Source of the DNA: Curtobacterium sp. GC_Cur_3
GTDB lineage: Bacteria; Actinomycetota; Actinomycetes; Actinomycetales; Microbacteriaceae
Length of the DNA: 64,000 nucleotides
Assembly: GCF_026544205.1 (NCBI RefSeq)
Contig: NZ_JALNUI010000003.1
Coordinates: forward strand, 116,222 to 180,221
Reading direction: 5' to 3'
This document shows, piece by piece, positions 53,401 to 62,535 of the stretch; position 1 is the first letter of the stretch, and each line of letters opens with the position of its first letter. The notes under the pieces are model-generated. The model was not told where the DNA came from. It saw only the letters and a program-made list of their open reading frames with translations, and searched no databases. Made by a program: the position numbers and the translations under genes.

Positions 53401-53436
53401 GGAACGGGGACGCGGCCTGGGCCACGTCCCCGTTCC
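53401..53436. terminator. Strong hairpin after the LCP pair
   Basis: Perfect 12-bp arms GGAACGGGGACG (53401–53412) and CGTCCCCGTTCC (53425–53436) with a 12-nt loop, 43 bp after the second LCP stop. The rest of the gap to the tRNA (53437–53700) shows no gene; TATGGT near 53673 may be the tRNA -10 box. Confidence 0.8.
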
Positions 53437-53700
53437 GGTCACGCCCCGACGGGTGCCGGACACTGGGGAGCCGTGCCGGGTCGGGGAGTGATGCTGGGTG
53501 CTGTGTCGCGACGACGGGGACGAACCCCGGAATGTGATGCCGCGTCTGGATGAGACTAACGACCGGGGTACGCCCCGACAACCCCGATGCGTCCCCACTT
53601 CGGGGGACCGGTGGTCGTGATGCGGATTCCGGCTCAGGACGTGGGGTCGAGCGGCCCCGCGTCCTCCTGTATGGTGGTGTGTGCGTCTGCGAGGGCGCAT

Positions 53701-53789
53701 GGAGACGTCGCATAGTTCGGCCGAGTGCACCACCCTGCTAAGGTGGAGTCCCCTTTAGGGGACCGAGGGTTCAAATCCCTCCGTCTCCG
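53701..53789 (+). tRNA. tRNA-Ser (GCU anticodon)
   Basis: Acceptor GGAGACG (53701–53707) pairs with CGTCTCC (53782–53788), then G73. The anticodon stem CCACC/GGTGG holds loop CTGCTAA with anticodon GCT, reading AGC/AGU. A long variable arm (CCCCTTTAGGGG) and T-loop TTCAAAT are present. CCA is not encoded, unlike the other tRNA-Ser here. Confidence 0.97.
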
Positions 53790-53822
53790 CACTTGAGCAA
53801 GACCCGCACGACCCGCACGACG

Positions 53823-53853
53823 AAACGCCCCCGTCACGACGACGGGGGCGTTT
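53823..53853. terminator. Bidirectional hairpin terminator after tRNA-Ser
   Basis: Perfect 13-bp arms AAACGCCCCCGTC and GACGGGGGCGTTT with a 5-nt loop, with T and A runs at both ends. It serves the tRNA and probably the converging small gene whose stop is at 53872. Confidence 0.92.
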
Positions 53854-53871
53854 CCACGTTCGTGGAGCGGA

Positions 53872-54279
53872 TCAGCCCGCAGTCGAGTCGATCCAGCGCA
53901 TCCAGCCCTCGAGCTGCGCCTTCGCGCTGTCGAGCGTGCTGTGCTGGCCGTTGACCTCGCCACCCGTGGAGTGCACGGAGTAGCGGTCCGACCACGACAC
54001 GACACCGACCAGGTCGGCCCCGGAGGAGCCCTCCCAGCGGCCGTCGTCGGTCTCGGTCCAGAGGATGCCGTCGCGGAGGCTCATCGGGTGCACCTCGGCG
54101 AGGACCACGTGGAGCGACCGCAGCACAGCGGTGCCGTCACGGTCCCGACGGGGACGACGTGACTGCGAGTGCGTGTGCACGGTGACTGCATGGGTGCTTC
54201 CGGTCTGGCTGCGGACGATGACATCGTTCCGGCGGCCGAGGTCCTGGGTCACCTGGAACTGACGGTAGTCGCCGTACAT
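53872..54279 (-). CDS. Small protein, unrecognised
   Basis: About 135 residues if the ATG at 54279 (MYGDYRQFQ) is the start. The N-terminal half is basic; the C-terminal half contains ILWTETDDGRWEGSSG and a tail KAQLEGWMRWIDSTAG. I do not recognise the family. Frames extending upstream run into a 19-bp tandem repeat (54292–54386) and would just translate that repeat, so the later start is preferred. Its stop lies just past the bidirectional terminator. Confidence 0.55.
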   Translation of the reverse strand: MYGDYRQFQVTQDLGRRNDVIVRSQTGSTHAVTVHTHSQSRRPRRDRDGTAVLRSLHVVLAEVHPMSLRDGILWTETDDGRWEGSSGADLVGVVSWSDRYSVHSTGGEVNGQHSTLDSAKAQLEGWMRWIDSTAG

Positions 54280-54291
54280 CCACGACGCACA

Positions 54292-54386
54292 GGCGACCGA
54301 CATCCCGCCGGGCGACCGACTTCCCGCCAGGCGACCGACATCCCGCCGGGCGACCGACATCCCGCCGGGCCACCGACACACCGCCG
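54292..54386. repeat. Five tandem 19-bp repeats
   Basis: Units start at 54292, 54311, 54330, 54349 and 54368 with consensus GGCGACCGACATCCCGCCG; the fifth is diverged. They fill the divergent region between the small unknown gene and the GH18-like gene, ending 34 bp before the latter. They could be a promoter-spacing or operator array. Confidence 0.93.
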
Positions 54387-54419
54387 CGGCTGGACGACCG
54401 ACACCGCTACCGTGACGAC

Positions 54420-55427
54420 GTGTCCCGCCGCGCTGTCCTGGTGTCCTCCGCCGTCGTCCTGGTCGCCGTCGTGCTCGGCGGCGCCCTGGTCGCCCATGCC
54501 CGGACCGGCCAGGCGCTCGCGGTCGAGGCCTACGCCGAACCCGGTGGTGCTGCCACCTCCCGGGTGTCCGCCGCCGCGCCGCACGTCGCCACGATCGGCA
54601 TCGACGGGGTCACGATCGCCGAGGACGGTCGAGGGCTGAACTCACCGCCCGCGGGCATCGCGGCACTGTCCGGGACGGCATCCGGTCGCGGGGCCGCCAC
54701 CGAGCTCCTCGTGAGCAACTACTCGTCGGCGCTCGGGGACTTCTCCCCGCGCATCGGGACGGCGCTGCTCGGCTCGGCGGCGAACCGGGAGCGGGTCGCC
54801 GACGACGTCGCACGCCTCGCCGCACGCACGGGGATGGACGGTGTGCAGATCGACCTCGAGTCGCTGCGCGCCCGCGACCGGCCGGGACTGGTCGCGTTCG
54901 CCGCGGCGGTGCGGTCCGCGGTGCACGACCAGCTCGGATCGCAGGCGCGGGTGTCGATGGCCGTGATGGCCTCGACCGACGCCGCCGGGTTCCGCGACAC
55001 CGGCTACGACCTGCGCGGGCTGACGGAGCACGTCGACCGCTTCGTGCTCATGACGTACGACCAGCACGGCCCGTGGAGCGGAGCGGGACCGGTCGGCGCA
55101 CTGCCCTGGGCGCGGGAGGTCGTACGGGCGGCGGAGCGCCAGGGGGTACGGCCCTCGACGATCGACCTCGGCATCGCCGGGTACGGCTACGTCTGGGGCG
55201 GCGCGGGTGCGGACGCGCAGGTCACGCCCGCCGCGGCCGCGAAGACCGCGGGGGACCGGGCGAGGTGGTCCGACCGGAACGGCGAGTGGTCGGCACGACT
55301 CGACGACGGGCGCGTCATGCACTGGTCGGACGCCCGGTCCTTCAACGCGCGGACGGCACTGGCCCGGCAGCTCGGGCTGCACGGCGTCGCGATGTGGTCG
55401 CTGGGCACGATGGCGCTGCCCCGCTGA
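54420..55427 (+). CDS. Glycoside hydrolase 18-like protein (YaaH-type)
   Basis: A 335-residue secreted or anchored protein with one N-terminal signal/TM segment (5–27). The GH18 strand reads GMDGVQIDLES: the catalytic Glu is residue 147 and Asp 145 is kept, but the outer Asp is Gln 143, similar to the Asn of YaaH-type spore-wall enzymes. LMTYDQHGPWS and AGYGYVWGG support the same group. TACCGT (54408–54413) lies 6 nt before the GTG. It likely acts on N-acetylglucosamine-containing wall polymers. Confidence 0.85.
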   Translation: MSRRAVLVSSAVVLVAVVLGGALVAHARTGQALAVEAYAEPGGAATSRVSAAAPHVATIGIDGVTIAEDGRGLNSPPAGIAALSGTASGRGAATELLVSNYSSALGDFSPRIGTALLGSAANRERVADDVARLAARTGMDGVQIDLESLRARDRPGLVAFAAAVRSAVHDQLGSQARVSMAVMASTDAAGFRDTGYDLRGLTEHVDRFVLMTYDQHGPWSGAGPVGALPWAREVVRAAERQGVRPSTIDLGIAGYGYVWGGAGADAQVTPAAAAKTAGDRARWSDRNGEWSARLDDGRVMHWSDARSFNARTALARQLGLHGVAMWSLGTMALPR

Positions 55428-55456
55428 GGGCGCGCGGACCGCGCGGACCGCGCGAA

Positions 55457-55518
55457 CCGGACGGGAGGCACGGCCCGCCGCAGCCGGTCCGCACGGGTGA
55501 TCCGGGCCTCCCGTCCGG
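55457..55518. repeat. Family A palindrome, copy A6
   Basis: Outer arms CCGGACGGGAGGC and GCCTCCCGTCCGG enclose a longer inner segment than other copies. It lies after the GH18-like gene and before the MoxR operon. Confidence 0.8.
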
Positions 55519-55615
55519 CACCCATCCGCGATCCGCGAGTCGGTGACACATCCCCCGGTCCCTGTCACCGGGCCGATGTAGCATGCGCGGACATCCCAAC
55601 TCCGAGGAGACCTGC

Positions 55616-56607
<992 letters not shown>

Positions 56608-56608
<1 letters not shown>

Positions 56609-57918
56609 TGTCCCAGGCGTCCTCACCGCTCGCTCGCCGTGCGGGTGCCGCACAGTCGGTGCTCACGCGGTGGACGCGGCGCGGTGCGTCGATGCTCCGG
56701 CGCACCCCGTTCCCACGGCCGACCGCCCGAGGCTGGACCGTCATCGCCGTCGGCATCGGGCTGATCGGCGGCGGGCTCGTCGCGACCACGAGCGTCGCCG
56801 TGTCCGCGGGGATCCTGCTGCTCGTCCTCGTGGTGCTCGGCGTCGCGATGGCGTTCCTGGTGGCGGCACCGCTCCGGGGGAGCCGGACCGCGCCGCGGGC
56901 GATGGTGCAGGTCGGTGAGGTGTACCGCGAGCGGATCACGCTGCGCGGCACCTCGGTCCCGATCGGCCCGCGGTCGACCCTCCTGGTGCGGGAACAGCTC
57001 GAGGACGCCTTCGCGAGCGTGTCCGACGCCGAGGCCTTCGTGCAGGTCGGCCCGTCCGTGCCGCCCGCGGTGTTCGACGTCGAGGCCCTCGCGATGCACC
57101 GCGGTCGGAGCCTGGTCGGCCCGGTGACGATCCGCGTCGAGGACCCGTTCGGCCTGCTCCGCATCGACCGCCCGGTCGTCCCCGCAGAAGAGGTGGTGGT
57201 CGTCCCCGCGTCCACCGCGCTCTCGTCGTTGGACACCGGTGCGCTCGCCGGTGCCGTGTCCGCGGACGAGGGCCGCGTCGGCCAGGGCGGCTCGGCGGAC
57301 GACAGCGAACTGCGGCCGTACCGCCCCGGTGACCCGATCCGCCGCGTGCACTGGGCGCAGAGTGCCCGCCGCGGCGAGCTCCACGTCCGCCAGACCGCGC
57401 AGGCACAGCCGCCCGAGGCCGTCATCGCCCTCGACCTCCGCCGCTCGTCGTACCAGGACCTCGGCCGTGACGACCTCGCGGAGCTGTCGGACCTGGGCGG
57501 GGACGCCGCCTTCGAGCACGCGGTCGTCGTCGCGGCGAGCGTCGCACGGGCGCTCGCCGCCAGGACGTCCCGCGTCGTGCTCGTCACCGACGACACCGCC
57601 ACCCGCCACACCGGGGACGCCGGCGGGCTCACCGACGTGCTCGTCGGGCTCGCCGACGTCCGGGTCCGCAGCGATGCCCGCCCGCTCACCGACGTCCTGC
57701 CCGACGTCCGTGGCCGCGACGTCCACGGCATGACGGCCGTCGTGACCGGGCACTGCACGGTCGAGCAGGCGACGGCGCTCGTCGCCTCGACGAACGGGTC
57801 CAGCCGCGGCATCCTCGCCACGATCGTGCCGCCGGACCCGGTCGTCCGCGGGATCCTCGACCGCGGCGGGTGGCGCACCATCGTCGTGCCCGTCGCTCGG
57901 ACCGGGGCGAGCCGATGA
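56608..57918 (+). CDS. DUF58 (VWA-like) membrane protein
   Basis: A 436-residue protein with two N-terminal helices (about 43–60 and 66–88) and a large soluble domain. The DUF58 signature is RPYRPGDPIRRVHWAQSARRG. It overlaps moxR at the start (TGATG) and the transglutaminase gene at the end (ATGA). It is the presumed substrate-adaptor partner of the MoxR ATPase. Confidence 0.92.
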
Positions 57919-60278
57919 CCGCGCAGGACGTCCGTCCCGGCGGACGCCCCGACGCCCGGGGCTCCGACCGACGCGTCGACGTGCGCGCGATCCTCGACCG
58001 TGCTGACGACCGCCCGGCCCCCACGGCTGCGGTCGTCGCCCTGGCGCCCGTCCCGGTGATGATCGCCGCGCTGGCCTTCCGACCGCTCGTGCAGGGCGTC
58101 GCCTGGTGGACTTCCGCCCTGGTGATCGTCGTCGTGCTCGTCGGCGTGATGCTCACCGTGCGTCGTCGACCCGCCGGCGTCCGGTTCATCGCGCTCGTCA
58201 CCACCCTCGTCGCGACGTCGTGCCTGGCCGCGCTGGTGAACGACATCCAACCGCTCGGGTGGCTGGACGGCGACGGCGCCCTCGGGCAGACCATCGCGGC
58301 GATCCGGCTGAACCCGGCGCCGCTGCCACAGACCGACCCGATCCGCCTGGTCGTGACCGTGGCGATCGCGTGGGTGGCAGCCACGTCGCTGTTCCTGGCG
58401 ACGATCGCGCCGGCGGCAGCGCTCGCCGCGGCTCCGGCGCTCGTGATCCTCATCGTGCCGGGCGTCGTCACGGGCACCCCGGCGAGCACCGGCCTGGTGG
58501 TCGTCGTCGGACTGGCGTTCCTCGCCCTGCTCTGGCTGTCGGTCCGTCCGGTGCAGCGGGCGGTGCCGGCGACGGTGGTCGGCGCGGTCGCCCTCGTCGT
58601 CGCGGTCGGCCTGCCCTCCGTCGTGCCGTTGAACGCGAGCTGGCTGTCCGGGGTCACCGGGGCGATCCAGTCGCCGATCCTGCCGGGTCGTCCCGGCACG
58701 CTCCTCAACCTCGGCCAAGACCTCCGCCGGCCGAACGAGCTCGAGGTCTTCCGGTACCGCACCTCCGACGGGCAGCCGGAGTACCTCAAGCTCGCCGACC
58801 TCGACGAGTTCGGCACGGGCGACTGGGTGCCGACGGCGACCGACGTCAGCGGCGCCCCGACCGCCGACCAGCAGCAGTGGGCCGTCGGCGTGAACCCCCG
58901 GCTCGCCAGCCGCGGCGACGTCACCGTGCAGATCACCGGCCTGTCGAGCAACTACCTGCCGGTGCCGTCCGGAGCGGTGTCGATCGAGTCGAAGTCGACG
59001 AACCTCGAGCTCGACCAGTGGCGGTGGATGAACGGCTCGAACACCGTGCGCTCGACCGGCCCGTCGACCCGCCGGGGTGCGACGTACGAGGTGTACGGCG
59101 CCTCGACCTTCGCGAACGCGTACCTCGACGCCGTCAACGCCTCCGGCCGGCTCGCCGCGTTCGACGGCCGCGGGTGGCCCACCCCGTCCGGCGGTGAGCT
59201 CCGCGCAGACCGGACGCTGCCCAAGGACCTGCCGAAGAGCATCAGGACCACCGCGGACCGGGTCGCCGGCAGCGGACAGACCGACTACGACAAGGCCCGG
59301 GCGCTCGAGCAGTGGTTCCGCAGCGACCTGTTCACGTACTCCGAGACGGCCCCGGTCGAGCAGGGCTACGACGGCGACAGCATGGACGTCGTCGCGAAGT
59401 TCCTGCAGGTCCGCCAGGGGTACTGCGTGCACTTCTCCTCCGCGATGGCCGTGATGGCCCGGACCCTCGGCATCCCCTCGCGCATCGCGGTCGGGTACCG
59501 GGCAGGCGGTGCCGCGGTCGACGGCGAGTACACGGTGTCGAACCGGCAGCTGCACTCCTGGCCCGAGCTGTACATCAAGGGCGCCGGCTGGGTGGCCTTC
59601 GAGCCGACGCCGGACTCCGACGAGGCCGCCACCACCGCCCCGCAGCCCTCCGCCAGCCCGACAGCGGCCAACCCGGAGACCCCGCTGCCCGCGCCGAGCG
59701 ACCAGGCAACGCCGACGGCCTCGGCGAGCCCCACCCCGAGCGCGTCCGCCCAGGCCGGTGCATCCGGCGGCGCGGGGTCCGGGGGGAACGGCCCGTGGGG
59801 CATCGTCCTCGGCATCCTCATCGCCGCGGCCGTCCTGCTCGCCCCCGGACTCGTCCGCGCGGGGCGCCGACACTCCCGCCTCGGTGCCGTCGCCGACGGA
59901 CGTGCGCCGGCGGTCACCGCGTGGCGCGAACTGCTCGACGACGTCGCCGACCACGGCTACGCGCCGGGAGTCGCGGACGCCGGAGATGCCTCGGCTGCGG
60001 CGCGGACGGCGCGGGCGGTCCTCGGACGCCTGCGGTCCAGCGTGCCGGCGTCGGTGCTGCCCCTGCTCGAGTCGGTCGTCGACGCCGTCGACCAGGAGCG
60101 CTACGCGCCGTCGGGTGCTGTCGACGGGGCAGCCCTCGTCGCCACCCTCCGGGAGGCCCGGGTCGCCCTCGACGCATCCGTCCGGCTCCCGCAGCGGGTC
60201 CGGTCGCGCCTGCTCCCGCCGAGCCTGATGCCCGCGTCGACCTGGTCACACGAGGGTCGCCGCCGCCGTACCGCGTAG
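57915..60278 (+). CDS. Membrane transglutaminase-like protein (TgpA type)
   Basis: A 787-residue protein. Residues 35–245 contain about seven helices. An external transglutaminase core follows with the catalytic cysteine in QGYCVHFSSAMAVMAR and histidine in LHSWPELYI; GWVAFEPTPD ends the core. A Pro/Ser/Thr linker leads to a further helix (about 625–645) and a cytoplasmic C-terminal domain. TgpA proteins are linked to envelope remodelling. It is the last gene of the moxR operon. Confidence 0.92.
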   Translation: MTAQDVRPGGRPDARGSDRRVDVRAILDRADDRPAPTAAVVALAPVPVMIAALAFRPLVQGVAWWTSALVIVVVLVGVMLTVRRRPAGVRFIALVTTLVATSCLAALVNDIQPLGWLDGDGALGQTIAAIRLNPAPLPQTDPIRLVVTVAIAWVAATSLFLATIAPAAALAAAPALVILIVPGVVTGTPASTGLVVVVGLAFLALLWLSVRPVQRAVPATVVGAVALVVAVGLPSVVPLNASWLSGVTGAIQSPILPGRPGTLLNLGQDLRRPNELEVFRYRTSDGQPEYLKLADLDEFGTGDWVPTATDVSGAPTADQQQWAVGVNPRLASRGDVTVQITGLSSNYLPVPSGAVSIESKSTNLELDQWRWMNGSNTVRSTGPSTRRGATYEVYGASTFANAYLDAVNASGRLAAFDGRGWPTPSGGELRADRTLPKDLPKSIRTTADRVAGSGQTDYDKARALEQWFRSDLFTYSETAPVEQGYDGDSMDVVAKFLQVRQGYCVHFSSAMAVMARTLGIPSRIAVGYRAGGAAVDGEYTVSNRQLHSWPELYIKGAGWVAFEPTPDSDEAATTAPQPSASPTAANPETPLPAPSDQATPTASASPTPSASAQAGASGGAGSGGNGPWGIVLGILIAAAVLLAPGLVRAGRRHSRLGAVADGRAPAVTAWRELLDDVADHGYAPGVADAGDASAAARTARAVLGRLRSSVPASVLPLLESVVDAVDQERYAPSGAVDGAALVATLREARVALDASVRLPQRVRSRLLPPSLMPASTWSHEGRRRRTA

Positions 60279-60377
60279 CGCGAGGTGCGCGTTGCGCGCT
60301 GTGCCTGCTGGCGCGTCCGCGGGCGTGGGCGTGGGTGAGGGTGCCAGGCGCGAGGGTGCTCGTGCGCGGCGGGTTCT

Positions 60378-60466
60378 CGTGCGAGCTTGACCACACGGTG
60401 CGCCGCTGTCGGCCCGCACGGGGTGGTCAACCTCGCACGGGGCGGGGGAGCGCGCACGGTGCGAGG
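60378..60466. repeat. Family B hairpin, copy B5, extended
   Basis: Arms from CGTGCGAGCTTGACCACACGG (60378 on, first 20 bases diagnostic) to the complementary arm ending 60439, then a tail containing GGCGGGGGAGCGCGCACGG to 60466. It is one of two B copies in the 506-bp gene-free convergent gap 60279–60784. Confidence 0.85.
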
Positions 60467-60641
60467 TCGCCTCGGTGCCGCTGGAGCCTCCCGGCCGCAG
60501 CGTTGACCGGCGTCGGACCCCGGCTCCTGTCCGCGACGATGACGGATCTGGTTCGCGAATCTCGGGCGCCGAGAACCGGATCCGTCACCGAGCGACGTGG
60601 AAACCTCCGCCCGGACAGCGCCGCGCGGGCACCCGCGCCTG

Positions 60642-60729
60642 GTGCGAGCTTGCCCACGTGGTGCGCCGCTGCGGGCCTGCACGGGGTGGTCAACCTCGCA
60701 CGGGGCGGGGGAGCGCGCACGGTGCGAGC
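60642..60729. repeat. Family B hairpin, copy B6, extended
   Basis: Left arm GTGCGAGCTTGCCCACG from 60643 and right arm GTGGTCAACCTCGCAC ending 60702, followed by the same GGCGGGGGAGCGCGCACGG tail as B2 and B5. Nothing gene-like is seen in the gap around it. Confidence 0.85.
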
Positions 60730-60784
60730 ACGGGCGCCAGCAGCCAGCAGGCAGCCGCCAGCGCCAGCGCCAGCAGCGCGCGCG

Positions 60785-61390
60785 TCAGCGGCGCCGGATG
60801 ACCGCCTCGACGAGGGTGGCGACGACCTCGCCCGGGTTCACGTCGTCGAGCGCCGGGGCGTCGAACACGGTGCCGACGTTCGCCGCGATGAGGAGCGTCG
60901 TGAAGGTGTCGAGCGGCATCCCCGGGTCGATCTCCGGGTGCGCGCCGAACCACAGCCGCACCAGCCGCGCGACGCCGTCCTGCAGCACCCGGCGCTGGCG
61001 GACGAACTCGGGCATGGACTCCGGGTGCCGCAGGGCGTACCCGCGGAACTCCGACAGCAGCGCGAACTGGGCGCTCTGGTCGTGCCGGCCGAACGCGGCG
61101 CGGACGACGTCCCCGATGTCCGCCGCCGGGATGTCGGCGTCGACCATGTCCTCCAGGGCGCCGAGCACCAGGTTCGTCGCGCGCTGCATGACCTGCGCGA
61201 CCAGGTCCTCCTTCGACGAGAAGTTCGAGTAGACCGCGCCCTTGCTGAACCCGGCACGGGCGGCGACGTCGTCGAGCCGGGCCTCGTGCACCCCGCGTTC
61301 GGCGATCGCGTCGGCGCCGGCTGCGAGCAACCGCGCTCGGACCTCCGCACGCGGGGTCCTGCTGGTGGCGGGGGTGTCGTCGTCGCTCAT
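60785..61390 (-). CDS. TetR-family regulator
   Basis: A 201-residue regulator. The HTH spans residues 17–62: RARLLAAGADAIAERGVHEARLDDVAARAGFSKGAVYSNFSSKEDL, a textbook TetR pattern. The C-terminal domain has a hydrophobic dimer helix near 170–190 (TLLIAANVGTVFDA). No operator is obvious upstream. It converges on the transglutaminase gene. Target unknown; the neighbouring TRIC-like gene is on the same strand 300 bp upstream. Confidence 0.9.
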   Translation of the reverse strand: MSDDDTPATSRTPRAEVRARLLAAGADAIAERGVHEARLDDVAARAGFSKGAVYSNFSSKEDLVAQVMQRATNLVLGALEDMVDADIPAADIGDVVRAAFGRHDQSAQFALLSEFRGYALRHPESMPEFVRQRRVLQDGVARLVRLWFGAHPEIDPGMPLDTFTTLLIAANVGTVFDAPALDDVNPGEVVATLVEAVIRRR

Positions 61391-61689
61391 CTGGTCCTGG
61401 TTCGACGGAGCCCGGAGATCCGGCCGGGCCGATGTGCTGGTGGAACACGTCCATCATGGCGTGAGCGGTGCGGCCCCGGGGGCCTGCCGCACCGCGCGTC
61501 TGATCGCGCGCGGCGCGGTGGAGCCCCCATCGGCTGCACACCCCGGACGACGAGACGGCAGTCGGTACCGCCACGTTCGGGTCGTACCGGTACCCGACTC
61601 ACGGCTGCGTGGCCGGGGCGAGGTGCGCCGGAGAACTCGATCCCCGGCGGTATCGATGGTACGCCGCGCCTCCCGTACCTGACAAGCCT
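61391..61689. other. Gap with no recognised feature
   Basis: This 299-bp stretch lies between the TRIC-like stop and the TetR start on the minus strand. Open frames cross it but have no start context or homology that I recognise. It is less strongly GC-skewed to repeats than other gaps. Confidence 0.4.
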
Positions 61690-62475
61690 TCAGTGTTCGG
61701 GCGTCGGCGTGTCCTCGTCGCGGCGCGCTCGACCGGTCCCGTTCCGCCGGCCCGGGCGTCGCAGCAGACGCACGGCGTCCGGTCGGAGCCCACGCCCACG
61801 GCGGAGCAGCGACGCCAGGGTCGACTGCGGCTGCCAGTCGCGGCCGTTCGGCAGGCCCCAACCCCACCGCACAGCACCCCAGCGCAGCAGCAGCGAGAGC
61901 ACGACGGCGGCGACGATGCCGATCGTGGGGGACCCCAACGCGGACGCGCCGACCATCACGGCCGACGCAGCGACCGCGACCGAGGCGTACAGGGCGTTGC
62001 CGCCGAACACCGCCGGTACGCGCCGCAGCAGCAGGTCACGCCCGACCCCGCCGCCGACCGCGGTGATCGTCCCCATGATGATCGCGGCGGGCCACTCCAG
62101 CCCGGCGTCGAAGGTGCGCTGGACCCCGACCACCGCCCAGAACCCGATGACGGCGGCGTCGAGGAACGTGAACAGCCGGTCCCACCCGCGCTCGGAGAAC
62201 GACACGAGGAACGCGACGAGGGCACCGGCCACGGCGACCGGCACGTAGAGCGGGTCGGTGAGCGCGACGGGTGGGCCGTTCTGCAGCAGGACGTCGCGGA
62301 GCATGCCGCCGCCGAGGCCCGAGACGAACCCGACGACGAGGAACCCGAACAGGTCGAAGTCCATCGACCGGGCCACCGCGCCGCCCAGCAGCGCCGACGC
62401 GAAGACCCCGGCGAGGTCGAGCACGTTCGTCACCGCGGCGAGGCCGTCGACCGAGAGCAGGTTCATGAGAACCAT
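61690..62475 (-). CDS. TRIC/YadS-type (UPF0126) membrane protein
   Basis: A 261-residue protein with seven helices formed by two similar halves. Each half carries a glycine-rich hinge: SGLGGGMLRDVLL and AVGGGVGRDLLLRRVPAVF, the TRIC/UPF0126 signature. Prokaryotic TRIC proteins are trimeric monovalent cation channels. The ATG at 62475 (MVLMNLLS) has GGGG upstream; ATG 62466 is the alternative. It is divergent from efeU and shares the short region holding the iron box. Confidence 0.9.
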   Translation of the reverse strand: MVLMNLLSVDGLAAVTNVLDLAGVFASALLGGAVARSMDFDLFGFLVVGFVSGLGGGMLRDVLLQNGPPVALTDPLYVPVAVAGALVAFLVSFSERGWDRLFTFLDAAVIGFWAVVGVQRTFDAGLEWPAAIIMGTITAVGGGVGRDLLLRRVPAVFGGNALYASVAVAASAVMVGASALGSPTIGIVAAVVLSLLLRWGAVRWGWGLPNGRDWQPQSTLASLLRRGRGLRPDAVRLLRRPGRRNGTGRARRDEDTPTPEH

Positions 62476-62508
62476 CAAACCCCACGCCGCCGCGCTCGAC
62501 GGGAGCAG

Positions 62509-62527
62509 TGAGGTAAGGCTAACCTTG
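62509..62527. promoter_or_regulatory. IdeR/DtxR-type iron box
   Basis: TGAGGTAAGGCTAACCTTG matches the 19-bp DtxR/IdeR consensus TTAGGTTAGGCTAACCTAA at 15 of 19 positions, with a symmetric core. It lies 9 bp before the efeU ATG and overlaps its likely -10 (TAACCT, 62520–62525), so iron-loaded repressor would block transcription. Confidence 0.82.
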
Positions 62528-62535
62528 CCTTCGTC

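Noticed and set aside
53872..54381. Longer version of the small unknown gene starting at 54381
   Set aside because: The added residues are only the translation of the 19-bp tandem repeat.
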